A stretch of 64,000 nucleotides of DNA. Source: Diaporthe sp. PMI_573 (taxonomy: Eukaryota > Ascomycota > Sordariomycetes > Diaporthales > Diaporthaceae). A model generated the notes under the pieces. The model ran no database searches, was not told where the DNA came from, and was given only the letters and a program-made list of their open reading frames with translations. Position 1 is the stretch's first letter, and every line of letters begins with the position of its first letter. The stretch is from the NCBI GenBank assembly GCA_021399435.1, contig JAJTUP010000003.1, positions 1,054,001-1,118,000 of the forward strand, read 5' to 3'. This document shows positions 46,130-60,344 of this stretch, piece after piece. The position numbers and the translations under genes were made by a program.

Positions 46130-48944
46130 ATGTCGAGCGAAGATCTGCCGTCAGCCGATGCGGCGCCGGACCCCGAGCCGGGACCCAACACCGGGCTTGA
46201 GGCGTTGGCATGTGTCTCATGCCGGGCCCGCAAGTTGAAATGTGACCGGACAAGACCGGCATGCACAAGGTGCACCAAAATAGGATCGGAATGCTGTTAT
46301 CCGGAGTCGAGGAGGAAGCCTGCTTTCAAAAGGAGGAACGTCAAGGAACTCGAGGAGCGCCTGGGTACGTCTTGTCACTGAAATCCGCAGTGAGGAACTG
46401 GACGGGTTTGACTGAGAATTCTCATCACAGCACAAGTCGAGGTGTTACTGAAGGATGCGCCCAAAAAGGCTTCTGTTTCCGAGGACGTTCCTCAGAACGA
46501 GTCGCCTCCTCAGGTCTCGAGGCACTCATCCGTTCCCGACGTTGCAGATGATCCGTTCAGCTGGAACTTCGGGAACGGAGTCCCCGGGCCAGCATCAAAC
46601 GAGGTCCCTGGTAGCAACAATCAGAGACCTCGGTCAACTGTCTACCCTGAGTTCTCAATGGCGGGCATCAAGCATAGGCCCCGAGCAGAGGACGCCGGCT
46701 CGTCACGGAATGAGCTGCTGGGCCTGGGGCTCTTCGAGGCCCTGCCCCCAACGGAAATGATCGAAGACCTGCACCGGACATTTTTCACAAGGCAGCACCC
46801 GTTGAACCCCATCATACACCCCGGCCGTTATATGCAGGCATATCATTCTGGAGTGCACCTCCGCCCACCGATGGCCCTGACCTATGCTGTGTGGACGATG
46901 GCTACAAATGGCCACGATAAGTATTCGGCATACCATGATGCATTTCACCGCCGTGCCCGCCACTACCTCGAGGAGGACGAGCTGAGAGGAGAGGGCGAGC
47001 ACTTCATCACGGTAGCCCACGCCCAGGCCTGGGCTCTCCTCGCAACAGACGAGGCCCGTTGCATGTGGTTCACACGCGCGGCTATGAGTACGGCCCGTTG
47101 CATCAAGCTGATTCATATGATGGGCCTGCATCGCTTGGACGATCCCAATGCGGCAGCAGAGCTCGCGCCGACAATCGCCCCTCCAAGAGACTGGACCGAG
47201 TTGGAGGAGAGGAGGCGAGTGTTTTGGGGGGCATATTGTGTTGATTCTCATGCCTCGATCAGCACGGGGTGGCCGAGTTTGGTTGATATGAGTGAGGTCA
47301 GTTCAGCCGGCACACGGTGCACAGTCATACGAAGCTTCGTACTAAAGGCTTTGACAGGTCACAACTCATTTGCCCAGCTCTGAAGAGGCATTCAACACTT
47401 GTACGGAAGAGAAGGCCTCACGCATCGAGGACGTGTTCTCGGGGGCGCCATACTCGTCATTCGCAGGAGCTGCTGTGATCTGCTATATTTTCAACGCGAT
47501 CCTGAAGCATGTCCACCGCACCAAGCCCGATGACGGCCGGGAGAACTACGACTATGGGCGGTACTGGAACAAACATAGGGAACTGGATAATATGCTCTCC
47601 AGTGCCTTCATGTTCCTGCCAGAGCGGTTCCGACTACCCATCAGTTTGCGAGACCCTGGGGCTGTTCACACGAACCTCAACCTCCACGCTTCGGTTATCT
47701 GTCTCCATAACAGTGCTTACGAGATGACAAAGGAGCACGAGCTGCCTGATCATGTCAGGCAGACGAGCAAGACTCGTGTCTTGACAGCTGCGCAAGAGAT
47801 TGTGACTGTTGTCAAAATGTCCAGCCACTCGAACGTCGGGTATAAGAGCCCACTCGTCGCCCTCGCGCTCTACGTTGCCAGTTCGGTTTACACGACCATG
47901 GCACAGGATGACGGCATGCAGCCGGACTACACCGCAAACCTCGAGTTCCTCTTGGTGGCCATGAACGCCATAGGCAAGCAACATGTCATCACCAAGTCAT
48001 TTCTCACACAGGCCATCGTCGACCTCCAACGTGCAGGGCTCCTTGGCCTCGTCCGCATCCCTCGGATCGAGATGCCTGATAAGTGCAAGATAGTCAGCGC
48101 ATGCGGCAATAACATACCCCTCTTCGCCAGATCCAGGCTCTCGAGAATCGAAGACATTCAGCCGCCCCTACCCGGGAAGCTTCCCCTCAGCAGCCCAGCC
48201 AACGTCCTGGACATGGAGAAACAGATCCGGCAGGTCCTCCAGTGGGACCTCCAGATGCCACCGGGTCGCCGTGAGGGGCAGGATGTGGGATACGCCAACA
48301 AGCGGAAGCGCATAGCCGTCTCCCCGGATCCAACCTCTGTGCCGCAGGACTTCACGCCCTCGATCTGGTTCCAGCAGACGCAAGCGACCGAGGCTACCCC
48401 CTCGGACACCACGACAGGGGGCTCGTCGCTCTCATCGGAGGGGAAGTCGCCAGCTGGGGCAGGGAGCGCCGCGGCGGCCCAGTTCAGGCTCCCGCACCGC
48501 GCGGGTGGCTCGTCGGCGGGCTCGTCCCCGTCCGCAGCAGCCAACAGCGCCTCGACGCCGACGACGCAGCCCAGCTCGGGTTTCAGCCCCGGGACGACGG
48601 GTGGGAACGCGGGCGGGGGCCAACAAGCGCAGACCGGAATAGCAACCTCGGCCGCGGGCACGATGCCGGGCGGCCCTCAGGAGATGGCAGACCCGTTTGC
48701 GGCTCAACTACAACTACAACAGCAACAGATAGATATGAACTTCTTCCAGGGCATGAGCGCGTGGGACGGCGCTGGCGACCCGGCCGTCTTGTTCTCGCAG
48801 GTGGCGGCGGCCATGCAGGGCGGCGGCGGCGCGGGGTTCGGGTCCGTGCTGGACGACGACAGCTGGATGATGATCGGTGACGCCGGGGCTGGCGCAGGTG
48901 CGCCGTGGGATACGGGCCAGGGCGGGAATGGGGGCGTTGGCTAG
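46130..48944 (+). CDS. Zn2Cys6 transcription factor with fungal-specific middle homology region
   Basis: Three exons: 46130-46364, 46431-47296, 47358-48944, encoding 895 residues. The N-terminal binuclear zinc cluster has six cysteines at 28, 31, 38, 45, 48 and 55 (CVSCRARKLKCDRTRPACTRC), followed by the basic linker RRNVKELEERL leading into a probable coiled coil. The middle region (about 200-620) is a fungal_trans-type domain with the DLHRTFFTRQHPLNPIIHP start, the HMMGLHRLDDP block and RRRVFWGAYCVD. The C-terminal 200 residues are Gly/Ser/Ala/Gln-rich, as in activation regions. The class binds CGG-type half sites and activates pathway genes. No target cluster is evident nearby, so its pathway is unknown. 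The gene closes the gene-poor interval. Confidence 0.93.
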
Positions 48945-50265
48945 GGGGCTGTGGACATGTTTATACATTGTTCCCCGATGGGCACATACGGTGAACACCG
49001 TATGAGCACATGTTTGAGTGTTGATGGAGCAGAATGGATGGGCTGGGGCATGTTGGTAGATACCTCCCTCATTGGGCATCTTGCGAGGAGTTCGTGCGTG
49101 TGTGTGCTTGTGTGCTTGGTGTGTTTTGGGCATGGACATTGTAGAATACGGTATATTCGCCACTTTATTTACTCTCTGGGCATATGAAAGAAACCTTATT
49201 CCCACTCCTGATGGAATATGTGGGTAAAGTTACGAGTCCCTGCAGCCCTAGCGTCGCCGACCTTGCTGCTGTGGGTGGTTTAACGTGTATGTAAAAGGCA
49301 GCGACAAGCTCCAGGCAACTTTCGCCCAGCCTCATGCCCCTTTTCCTCGCAGTGCACATCCACAGGCTGTGCCTGACCGCCAGCTCCTCCGATCGCGGGA
49401 GGGGCCATGTCCGAGTGGACGATCTGGCGGGACTGCCTCACCGGATGCCCGTTTGAAGTTCCGGGGCCAAGACGGTCAGGCTATCAACCCCTTTCCCCCT
49501 TTCTTATCATTTGGGGTTGCGATACAGACCTGTGTGTGCCCTTGCTATCGCAGGTGCGCCGAGGTCAAACTGACTGCAAGTCTGGTTGCTCCAGCAGACT
49601 ACCAATGTATGCACATGCCTGCACATAATCGTGGCGTGGTGTGGCATGATGTTTTGATCGAAAGTTGTGATGAACCATATGAGTTTCAAATTAAAGATGC
49701 ACTCAGTTCGCTTATCGGCATTCCAAGCATAAGTTCGGGGGCCGGGTGATATCGCATCTAGGCCTATCATGCCAGATTGGCATGATTTGGATATACCCAA
49801 GTTGTCGAAGTGGGGGAGTTTGGGGGGGGGGCCGGGATACGCACGCAACGCGGGGTACTTCGATATGTCATCACCCGCCTTCAACTCCCCCTTCCGCTCA
49901 TCTGGCCGAACTCCCTACCTCCCTATCACACTTCGCCTAGCCTGCTTCATCGCACAGCCTAACAGACCATAGTCTGTCGTCGTCCGACACCGCGATAACA
50001 TACGTGCTGATACGACGACACGGCTATTACTCCTAGCCATATCTCTCGCTCACAGACGTCCACCCGTCCAGCCTAGTTCTCTTCAGTCCAGTCCAGTCCA
50101 GTCCACATAGGCAGCATCAGCAGCAGCAACCAGCAAGCAACACGTTGATAATCCCATGATAAAGCCCACTGATTTCATCATACATCGTCGTTTGGTGACG
50201 TTGTGAACCCGGTTGCCTCCCCTCAACTGCTATCGCACGTACATGTGCACCCTGCCCCCTCCACG
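48945..50265. other. Intergenic region between the Zn2Cys6 and septin-like genes
   Basis: About 1.3 kb. Short CGGTGAACACCG-type palindromic bases near 48988-48999 and pyrimidine/CA-rich leader sequence before the septin-like start. No gene or RNA recognised. Confidence 0.5.
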
Positions 50266-52578
50266 ATGCGACCGTTCCCAGGCGATCCTGGTCCGCCACC
50301 GCGACGGACCCCGCGAGGGGCTGACGGCGACCTCCCGACTGCGTTCCACCACCCTGCTGCTGCTGGCCAGCAGCAGCAGATAACCTCGTACTTCATCGGC
50401 AGTGAGGACGCCGTCGACGCCGCCCTGCAGCAGTCCCTAGCGAGCTTCACAGCCAGCGGTCGTGATCACCGCAAGCCGGGGCCGGCCGACCCGGAGCCCA
50501 GCAACCCGGCCAAGCACATCGCCGCACAAAGTGATTGTGAATCCGTCTCGACGTCTGACCCCGCAGATGCTGACGATATCTCCCTGATGTCTGATGCCGC
50601 CCCGAGCAGGCTGAACTTGCCGGATCCCATGAGCAATCTCTCGCAGCCGATAACGCCACTGATGCCGGCAACACCGGGATCGCCCTCGGCCATCAGTGAC
50701 ACGATAAGCGTGTCGTTTTCTGAGGATATAGCAAGTCAGGCTCTCAGCATGAGCCAGGATCTGGAGCACATGGACGCCTCAGAGATGATGGACAGCGGCA
50801 GTGCTCCCCAGCTTGTTATGCCCTCTATCAAGATGCCCAGCCGGCGGCCATTTACCGACGGAGGGAAGCGGATAGGGAGGCTGAAGGTCCTCGTGGCTGG
50901 AGACTCTGGTACGTATAGGGATGTAACGTGCGGGCACACAACCCCTTGCTAACAGGCGCTTGTCGAATAGGCGCCGGCAAGACATCGCTCATCAAGGCCC
51001 TGGTCCAGTCCTGCGAACATATTGTACACGTCGATCCCATAGCACCCCAGTCATCGTCACTGCTCGGCAAACACTCGAGCCCCCGACGTGGAAGATCCAA
51101 ATCTTCCAGGAACCATACCCGTACAACCGAAATATCAGAGATATTCGCGAGCACGAAACCATACCCAGAATGGTGGTCGGATCTGGACGATTTTCAACTG
51201 CTTAAACGTCGGAAAAGTGTCGATGGTACCATACTAGACAGGAACATTTGCTTTATTGATACCCCAGGTTATAGTGACGGTGCTTCTGTGAGTGGAAAAT
51301 CCCCGCCTCTCCCCGGGCGAGGCTCTCTTGGGAGCTTAGAAAACGGGAGAAGGGAAGAGGCATGCATGCTGACCTAGACCAGAGCATGGAGAGCATTACT
51401 CCCGTAATTCGTTATGTTGAATCGCACTTTGAGAAAGTGCAGTCAAATGCATCACCCGACGCTGAAATGTTGAACATGCTTGGTGGCGACGGAGGCAGCC
51501 AAGTCGATTTGGTCTTCTACCTCGTCCATAAAAGCAAGTTGTTCTTCGGGCTGCTTGTCAAGAAACTGGCTAACATCATGCAGAGCTCAAGCCTGCCGAC
51601 ATTAAATACCTGCAACTATTAGCGTCCCTGACGAATGTTATCCCGCTTGTTGCCAAGGCAGACAACATGACGCCCGATGACATTGCACAAAGCAAACTTC
51701 AGATCAGGAGTGAGCTGATGGAGGCAGGAGTGCGACCATTCTCGTTCACAGTGTCTTCGACTGGGATCTATGGCGATATCGAACCGAAGTATCCGTACGC
51801 CGTCTCGAGCACACCAGGATCAGACCATGATATCATGGACGCGAGTCTTTTGATGAGCCCGGACTACGTCCAGCCACTCGTGCAATCGGAGCTCACAGCT
51901 GTGGTTGACCAGGTATTTTGCGAGAATGGAGCATCCTGGCTGAGGCACGCTGCGGCCAAGAAGTTCATCCAGTGGAAGAACGCAGACAATTCGTCAAGGC
52001 CTATGGCACTCTATAAACCAATTGGCATGCCAAGCAGCCCTCCTATGCCACTGGTGGCTGCGGGATCGTTCTCTTCTCCTGTAGGAGCAACCTCGCAGTA
52101 CTCCCTGGCCCGAATCGCCGACCATACGCAAAGAGAAGAAAGGCTTGCCCAAATACGCCTTGCCAACTGGGCTTCAGATCTACAGAGGAGTCTGGCGAAC
52201 GAGCGAGCCCGTTACGACGCACTGGCGCGGGGAGAAAGGGCCATCTGGCTGACGGAGAAGCTTCATGAATGCGTGCAGGATGGGGAGCTTGTACCCTATG
52301 CGGACCGGGACCGCAGCGTCTCCCGGCCGGGCGAGAAGTTGAGGCGGAGAACTGGTCGCGGCCGCTGCCACAGCACGTCGACCACGCAGAGTCAGGACCC
52401 GCTTGGGCTGCTGCGTGTGGCTGCGAGGCTGAAGGCAAACGGATGGATTGCACTTGAGGTTCTCGGCGGCGTGGGGATTCTTGGTGGTGCGGCGGTGTGG
52501 CTTTCAGGGCAGGAGTGGCCAGCGGTTGGATGGGCCGTCGACCAGTGGTCCGCCTTCTGGGGTGGCGGTGATAAATGA
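50266..52578 (+). CDS. Septin-like GTPase with C-terminal membrane segment
   Basis: Four exons: 50266-50908, 50971-51287, 51383-51533, 51584-52578 (701 residues). I use the ATG at 50266; upstream codons in frame are only GTG. After about 200 disordered residues comes a GTPase domain: P-loop GDSGAGKTS (212-220), G3 DTPG (311-314), and G4 AKAD (394-397), the septin form of this motif. The surrounding sequence (LKPADIKYLQ, PLVAKADNMT) is also septin-like, but the central loop region is unusually long and Ser/Arg-rich. A hydrophobic stretch at about 658-679 (LGGVGILGGAAVWLS) could insert in or lie on a membrane. Septins form filaments at septa and cortex; this divergent form may be membrane-anchored. 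The third intron is GC-AG. Confidence 0.85.
51534..51583 (+). other. GC-AG intron in the septin-like gene
   Basis: A 50-bp intron starting GCAAGT and ending CAG. No GT donor nearby restores the frame between the VFYLVHK and LKPADIKYL blocks, while this GC donor matches the known GC-AG consensus perfectly. Confidence 0.75.
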
Positions 52579-55523
<2,945 letters not shown>

Positions 55524-56191
55524 CTTGACAGAATCTGGTGACTGGCCAGCCGACCTGCGCAGACCAGTGTTGGTTGCAATCTGGCTCACCGCCACAGCTA
55601 TTCAAGACCACATTCTTCTAAAATCTCGGGGAAGGAGCCGCAGATTGGAACGAGATTTGACCCGCTCGAGGGAGCCTACGCTGAGGACTTGCCCTACCAC
55701 CTGGAGTCATCTCATCGGCTTATTTGGAATAGACGTAGAAGGCATCACAACTACGGCAAAAAGGGGGTGGCAGATCTGCGGGGGGCCACGCCAAGGACAA
55801 TAGGCCCTCCTCGGGGGCACTATCTGCTTTGCTGGCTATGTATGATAGACTAGAACGGCTCAGCGCAAATAAAGCTACAGTTTAGAGGCATACGTGCCTC
55901 GCTAAATAATCAAGCACGTTGCTCGGTGTGCCGTGTAGTAGTCGTAGGCTTTGACGAGGATAGTGGACACGCAGCTGGTAGAAACTGATATGAATGCTCT
56001 CTATAATGCTCCCAAATACAAAGGTGCCTGCCGTCCGCCTAGATGCTATTCCTAAAAACGCCGAAACAGGCATATTCGTTCTTTAAATATCTGATCATTT
56101 GATGCGGAGACGCAACACGGACACTTGTCCAGGCGATTCATTGCCAGACGTGCCCTTGTTTTCTGCCCTTCCGCCCTCTCGCACCGCTCGT
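55524..56191. other. Convergent intergenic region
   Basis: About 670 bp between the stop codons of the poly(A) polymerase gene (+) and the AhpC/TSA-repeat gene (-). It should hold both 3' UTRs. No further feature seen. Confidence 0.55.
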
Positions 56192-57906
56192 TTATATGGC
56201 CTCCTTAGGAGCGTCCATAGGCACTTCAGCAGGTACCTCCGTGTGCACAATTGTAGGCACCTCTTTAGTCGCCTCAGTAGGCGACTCCGTGTGGACCTCC
56301 TTAGACAACTCCGCAGGCACTTCCGTGACCATAATAGGCACCTCCTTGGGCGCTTCGGTGTTCACCTCCGTGTGCAGGTCCTTGGACAATTCCATAGGCA
56401 CTTCCGTAGGCACCTCCGTGACCATAGTAGGCACCTCCTGAGACGCCACAGTGGGTATCTCAGTGGACGCCTCTGCGGAAACCTCTTTGGGCGCCTCCGT
56501 CGCCACCTCCTCGGGCGCTTCTGTGGGCACCTCCGAGTGGAACTCCGAAGGCACATCCTGAGGTGCCTCAGTAGGCAGCTCCTTTGATGCTTCAGTGGGC
56601 ACTTCGTCCGACAGCTGAGTAAGCTCCTCCTTAGCAGCCTCCATTGGCACTTCCCTAGGTGCTTCCGTGAGCACTTCGGTGTATACAATCGCAGGCACCT
56701 CCTTGGGCGCCTCAATGGGCTCCTCCTCCGCGTGGAACTCCGAAGGCACGTCCTGAGGTGCCTCAGTAGGCAGCTCTTTAGATGCTTCAGTTGGCACTTC
56801 CTCAGACCGCTCAGTAGGCACCTCCTGAGACGCTTTACTGGACACTTCCTTTGGCGCTTCTAGAGGCCCCTTGGACGCCTCTGTGAGCACCTCTGTGTGC
56901 GCCTCTGTATAAACCTCCTTGGGTGGGTCAGGGGGCAATTCCTTGTACGCCTCAATAGGCACCTCCCTGGATTTCCCCATGAGCAGCTCAAGTGCCTTCG
57001 GAGGCACCTCAGAAGGCAACTCGTCAGACGGTCTAGTGAACTCCTCATTAGACGTCACAATGGGCACCTCCCTGGGCGCGTCAGTAGGCACCTCTTTAGA
57101 AGTCTCAATGGGCATCTTAGATACCTCCGTGATCTCCTCCTTGGGTGGGTCAGGAGGCAACTCCTTAGATGCACCAGTGGGCACCTGCTTGAGCGCCTCT
57201 GTAGGAATTTCCGTAGGCACCTCTGTCGGAACCTCAATCAGCGCCTTGAGCGCGGCGTTGAAGTCCGGCACCTCGCTCGCGGTGCGCGCAATGCTGACCC
57301 AGCGCACGATGCCCCTCCTGTCGGTCGCGAAGGCGCCGGACATCTGCCATCGCGTGCCGCTCTCGGTCGTCCTGTTCCATATTCCCTCCGTCTTGCCGAG
57401 CTGCACGGCGCTGTAGATGGAGAAGGGCCCTATGGCGTGCCAGTACGACGAGAGGCCCAGGCCCCAGGCCGCGTAGACGTCGCGCTCGTCGTCGACTACG
57501 ACGTCTGTCTCCCAGGCGCCGCCGACGTGCTCCACCCAGTCTGTTGTGGCGGCCTCGTCGCTGTGCGAGACGGCGATGCAGTGAATCTGGGGGTGGTGCT
57601 TTATGGAGAAGGCGGTGAGGTTGCGGAAGGTCTTCTCGGCGACTATTTTTTGGCGGAAGCCGAACGTTATTAGTGGATATAAACGGAGAGGTTGGGTGGT
57701 GGTGAGGTGTATGAGCAGACATATGGCTTACATGGACAGCCGCAGTGCCGCAGGAAGACTACTATTGTGGGCTTGTCTGGGAGCTTCAGTCTATCATGAG
57801 ATGGCGCTGGCTCGCCGACTGTTGGGATTGGCGCGGTCTGTTTTGGCGGTGGGGATTTGAAGGACTGAAGCTCTTTTGTGAACATCTGCGTCAGTGTAGG
57901 TGCCAT
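56192..57906 (-). CDS. AhpC/TSA-like thioredoxin-fold protein with long Pro-Glu-Val repeat tail
   Basis: Two exons: 57906-57732 and 57642-56192 (89-bp intron, GTAAGC donor, AATAG acceptor), encoding 541 residues. Residues 1-190 resemble the fungal AhpC-TSA_2 thioredoxin-fold family: TIVVFLRHCGCPFAEK (CxCP in place of the usual redox cysteine arrangement), CIAVSHSDEA, the WETDVVVDDERDVYAAWGLG block, and GRWQMSGAF-like strands. From about residue 195 to the end the protein is a degenerate repeat of four to six residues (EVPTEAPKEVPTEAS and variants), strongly acidic and Pro-rich, presumably extended. The domain suggests a redox or peroxide-related function, unproven for most members. I see no signal peptide. 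The tail is built from a coding minisatellite. Confidence 0.85.
56200..57235 (-). repeat. Coding minisatellite (12-bp-based degenerate repeats)
   Basis: About 1 kb of diverged tandem units based on GAGGTGCCTNNN-type 12-mers (read on the minus strand) that encode E-V-P-T and relatives. Some longer blocks recur almost intact: the stretch at 56530-56590 and that at 56727-56790 share a near-identical segment encoding KELPTEAPQDVPSEFH. The pattern points to internal duplication. Confidence 0.85.
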
Positions 57907-58075
57907 CTTTGGTTGCTGGGGCGTGCCAAGGATTGCGGTGGAAGTGCTAAATGTTTAACGAACTCGTGTCGTGGCGGGAAGTAGCCATGCTTTAAGCGAA
58001 TAATTCATGGGCGAGGTGGGGTTCGAAAAGGGGAATCGGATGCTCATGACAACGCAAGCCACGGCATCGATTGGG

Positions 58076-58410
58076 AGTTGGACCCTGCGGTTCGCTGTCA
58101 GTCTCAAGCAAAGTGTCACCCCCCTGGTTGTTTGCACGCTACTCCCCCAAGTTTTTAAATTTTCACTATATTCAGCTATCCTAATTTCACATACTATATA
58201 ATTTTCAATGTTAGACTAAAAGAAGATAATAAAGGAAGGCAAGAGAAACTAGAAAAGGGTAAGAGAGGGAGAAGATAGTAGGAGAGGGTAGGAGAGGGAG
58301 GGTAGGAGGGGGAGGAGGGGGAGGAGAGGGTAGAAGACGGTAGGGGGGTAGGAGGGTAGGAGAGGGTGACACTTTGCTTGAGACTGACAGCGGCCTCCAC
58401 ATTTCCAACT
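58076..58410. mobile_element. MITE-like element with 29-bp inverted repeats
   Basis: A perfect 29-bp inverted repeat (58093-58121 and 58364-58392) flanks about 240 bp of noncoding DNA. A further outer match (AGTTGGA at 58076-58082 and its complement at 58404-58410) suggests that the termini reach that far. The interior goes from AT-rich to a G/A-rich tract (58228-58366). No transposase is encoded, as expected of a non-autonomous element. I could not find a convincing target-site duplication. Confidence 0.6.
58228..58366. repeat. Purine-rich (GGTAGGAGA-type) tract
   Basis: About 140 bp almost entirely G and A on the plus strand, made of variable GGTAGGAG/GGGAGGAG units, inside the MITE-like element. 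Confidence 0.8.
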
Positions 58411-58535
58411 GATAAGATGGAGCTACCCCTGCCTGCCATGTGCGTCATCCCGTCCTTTTGGCTGGGCGGGAAGAGGGTTGCATAATTCTTTGGAAAGCTG
58501 CACAGTGAGAAATCCGCCGTCAACAAAAGTACACG

Positions 58536-60279
58536 ATGCATGAGATAATTACCCTGCAGCTGGGCCAGCAGAGCAATTACCTGGCCACGCATTTCTGGAA
58601 CGCCCAGGTTTGTTTGGATGGAATCCCTCATGAGCCAAGGTTATTTCTTCGAGAATTGCTAACTGATGACCAGGAATCGTATTTCACGTACACCGAGAAC
58701 GAGGAATCCGCCGTAGATCATGACGTGCACTGGCGTGGCGGGCTCGGCGCCGACGGCTCCGAAACATTCATGCCGCGGACCGTCATCTACGACCTCAAGG
58801 GCGGCTTTGGCTCACTGAAGAGGATCAACGCCCTTTACGACATCCAGGACGACGACCCGGCCCGATCTTCGTCCCTATGGAGCGGCAAGGCCGTGGTGCA
58901 AAAGGCCGAGCCGATCGAGCCCAGCGCGTACCAGCAGTCTCTGGACGCCGGCCTCGAGCCTCCGCAGCTCACGACCGAGTCCGTCCGCTACTGGTCCGAC
59001 TTTAACCGCGTCTTCTACCACCCCCGCAGCATCGTCCAGCTGAACGAGTATGACCTGAACTCGAGCATCGCGCCATTCGAGAGGTGGGACTCGGGCGAGG
59101 AGCTGTTTGCGAACCTGGACAAGGAGCACGACCTTGTGGACAGGGACATGAGGCCCTTCGCCGAGGAGGCCGACCACATGCAGGGGATCCAGATAATGAC
59201 TACTGTGGATGACGCCTGGGGCGGATTCGCGTCGCGTTACATTGAGAAGCTGAGGGATGAGTACGGAAAGACTACGATCTGGGTCTGGGGCCTGCAAGAG
59301 GGATTCCAGGGTGTGAACAGAGTAGGTACAATGTTCAAGGCATGCGACACTCGAGGACAGGGCCTTTTTTACTGACGTCCACGCTCTTAGGATAAGCGTC
59401 TTCTGCGACTAGTCAACAAGGCGAAGTCGCTCACGGAAATCTACAAGCAAGCCTCGCTCCTCATCCCTATCGCCATCCCGTCTTCGCTCTCACCACGGCT
59501 CCGCAACGTGCTCTCACTGGACACATCCTCAGCATGGCACACCTCGGCGCTCCTATCCGCAGCCATAGAGTCCGCCACACTTCCCTGCCGCCTTAAAGAC
59601 ACCACAAACAGGGACACGCTCGGTAATATGACTGACCTGCTCAACCTGCATGGCAAGCAGACAGTCGCCAACCTGCAGATGAGCTTCTCCGGGACGACCG
59701 AGACGCCGCGCAGTGAGGACGTGGGCGATGAGCCCAAGGATGGCCTGCGTCTCGATCTCGATCTTCGGCCGGTGGATGACCTGGGGGATGGCCGGAAGCA
59801 GCAGAACGGATACCACCGCGCGCCAAAGATATTTAGCCAGGTTCTGGCGAGCCGTGGGGAGCGCGCGGGTGATGATGAGGAGGGAGATGATGACGAAGAG
59901 GAAGACGACAGGATACGCAGGCGAGGGCGGCGTGAAGCCATCAGCAGGAAGTCCGTACCCCCCTCTCTTTCCAAGTCCCCAGGTGAACTGACCACACTCG
60001 AAACGCAGATACCGCTCCACGCTGAGCTACCCGCTGCCGGACAGCTTCCCGCACATCTTCAGAGACGGGAAGGGCGAGGACCTCAAGGGCAGCGTGGCGG
60101 TGACGACGTCGCTGTCCACAGACGCGGCACTCTCTGGCCGGCTCAAGTCGCTCCGGTCGACGGTGACGCGCCTCATCGGCATGGAGGACAGGGAGGCGCT
60201 GAGCAACGAGCTCGCTGAGATGGCTGACGAGTATCACGAGGGGTGGTCGAGCGGGAGCGATAGCGGGGAGGACGATTAA
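58536..60279 (+). CDS. DML1: DML1 / Misato-type tubulin-like protein
   Basis: Four exons: 58536-58607, 58674-59321, 59391-59950, 60009-60279, encoding 516 residues. The first exon, [20 protein letters not shown], is the tubulin-like N-terminal signature of Dml1/Misato. Then come [22 protein letters not shown], a long middle with [20 protein letters not shown] (matching the Misato C-terminal domain start), and the closing [17 protein letters not shown] and [11 protein letters not shown] blocks. An acidic segment ([13 protein letters not shown]) precedes the last exon. In yeast Dml1 is essential and involved in mitochondrial DNA inheritance. The last intron has a poor donor (GTCCGT), but it is the only one that restores frame. 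The first intron (66 bp) has no stop, so its retention would keep the frame open. Confidence 0.92.
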
Positions 60280-60344
60280 TTAAGCATATCTTAATCTACT
60301 TCTTGCATAACAAAAGGTTTCCCCTATAGAATTTACAACCTTAC

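Larger units (their letters stand above)
57907..58535. other. Divergent promoter region of the AhpC/TSA-repeat gene and DML1
   Basis: About 630 bp. It holds the MITE-like inverted-repeat element (58076-58410), which occupies half of it. Remaining sequence shows no other gene. Confidence 0.6.

Noticed and set aside
56897..57673. 258-codon plus-strand frame, and a shorter one at 56099-56587
   Set aside because: Antisense translations of the coding minisatellite; the minus strand carries the AhpC/TSA domain and the consistent intron.
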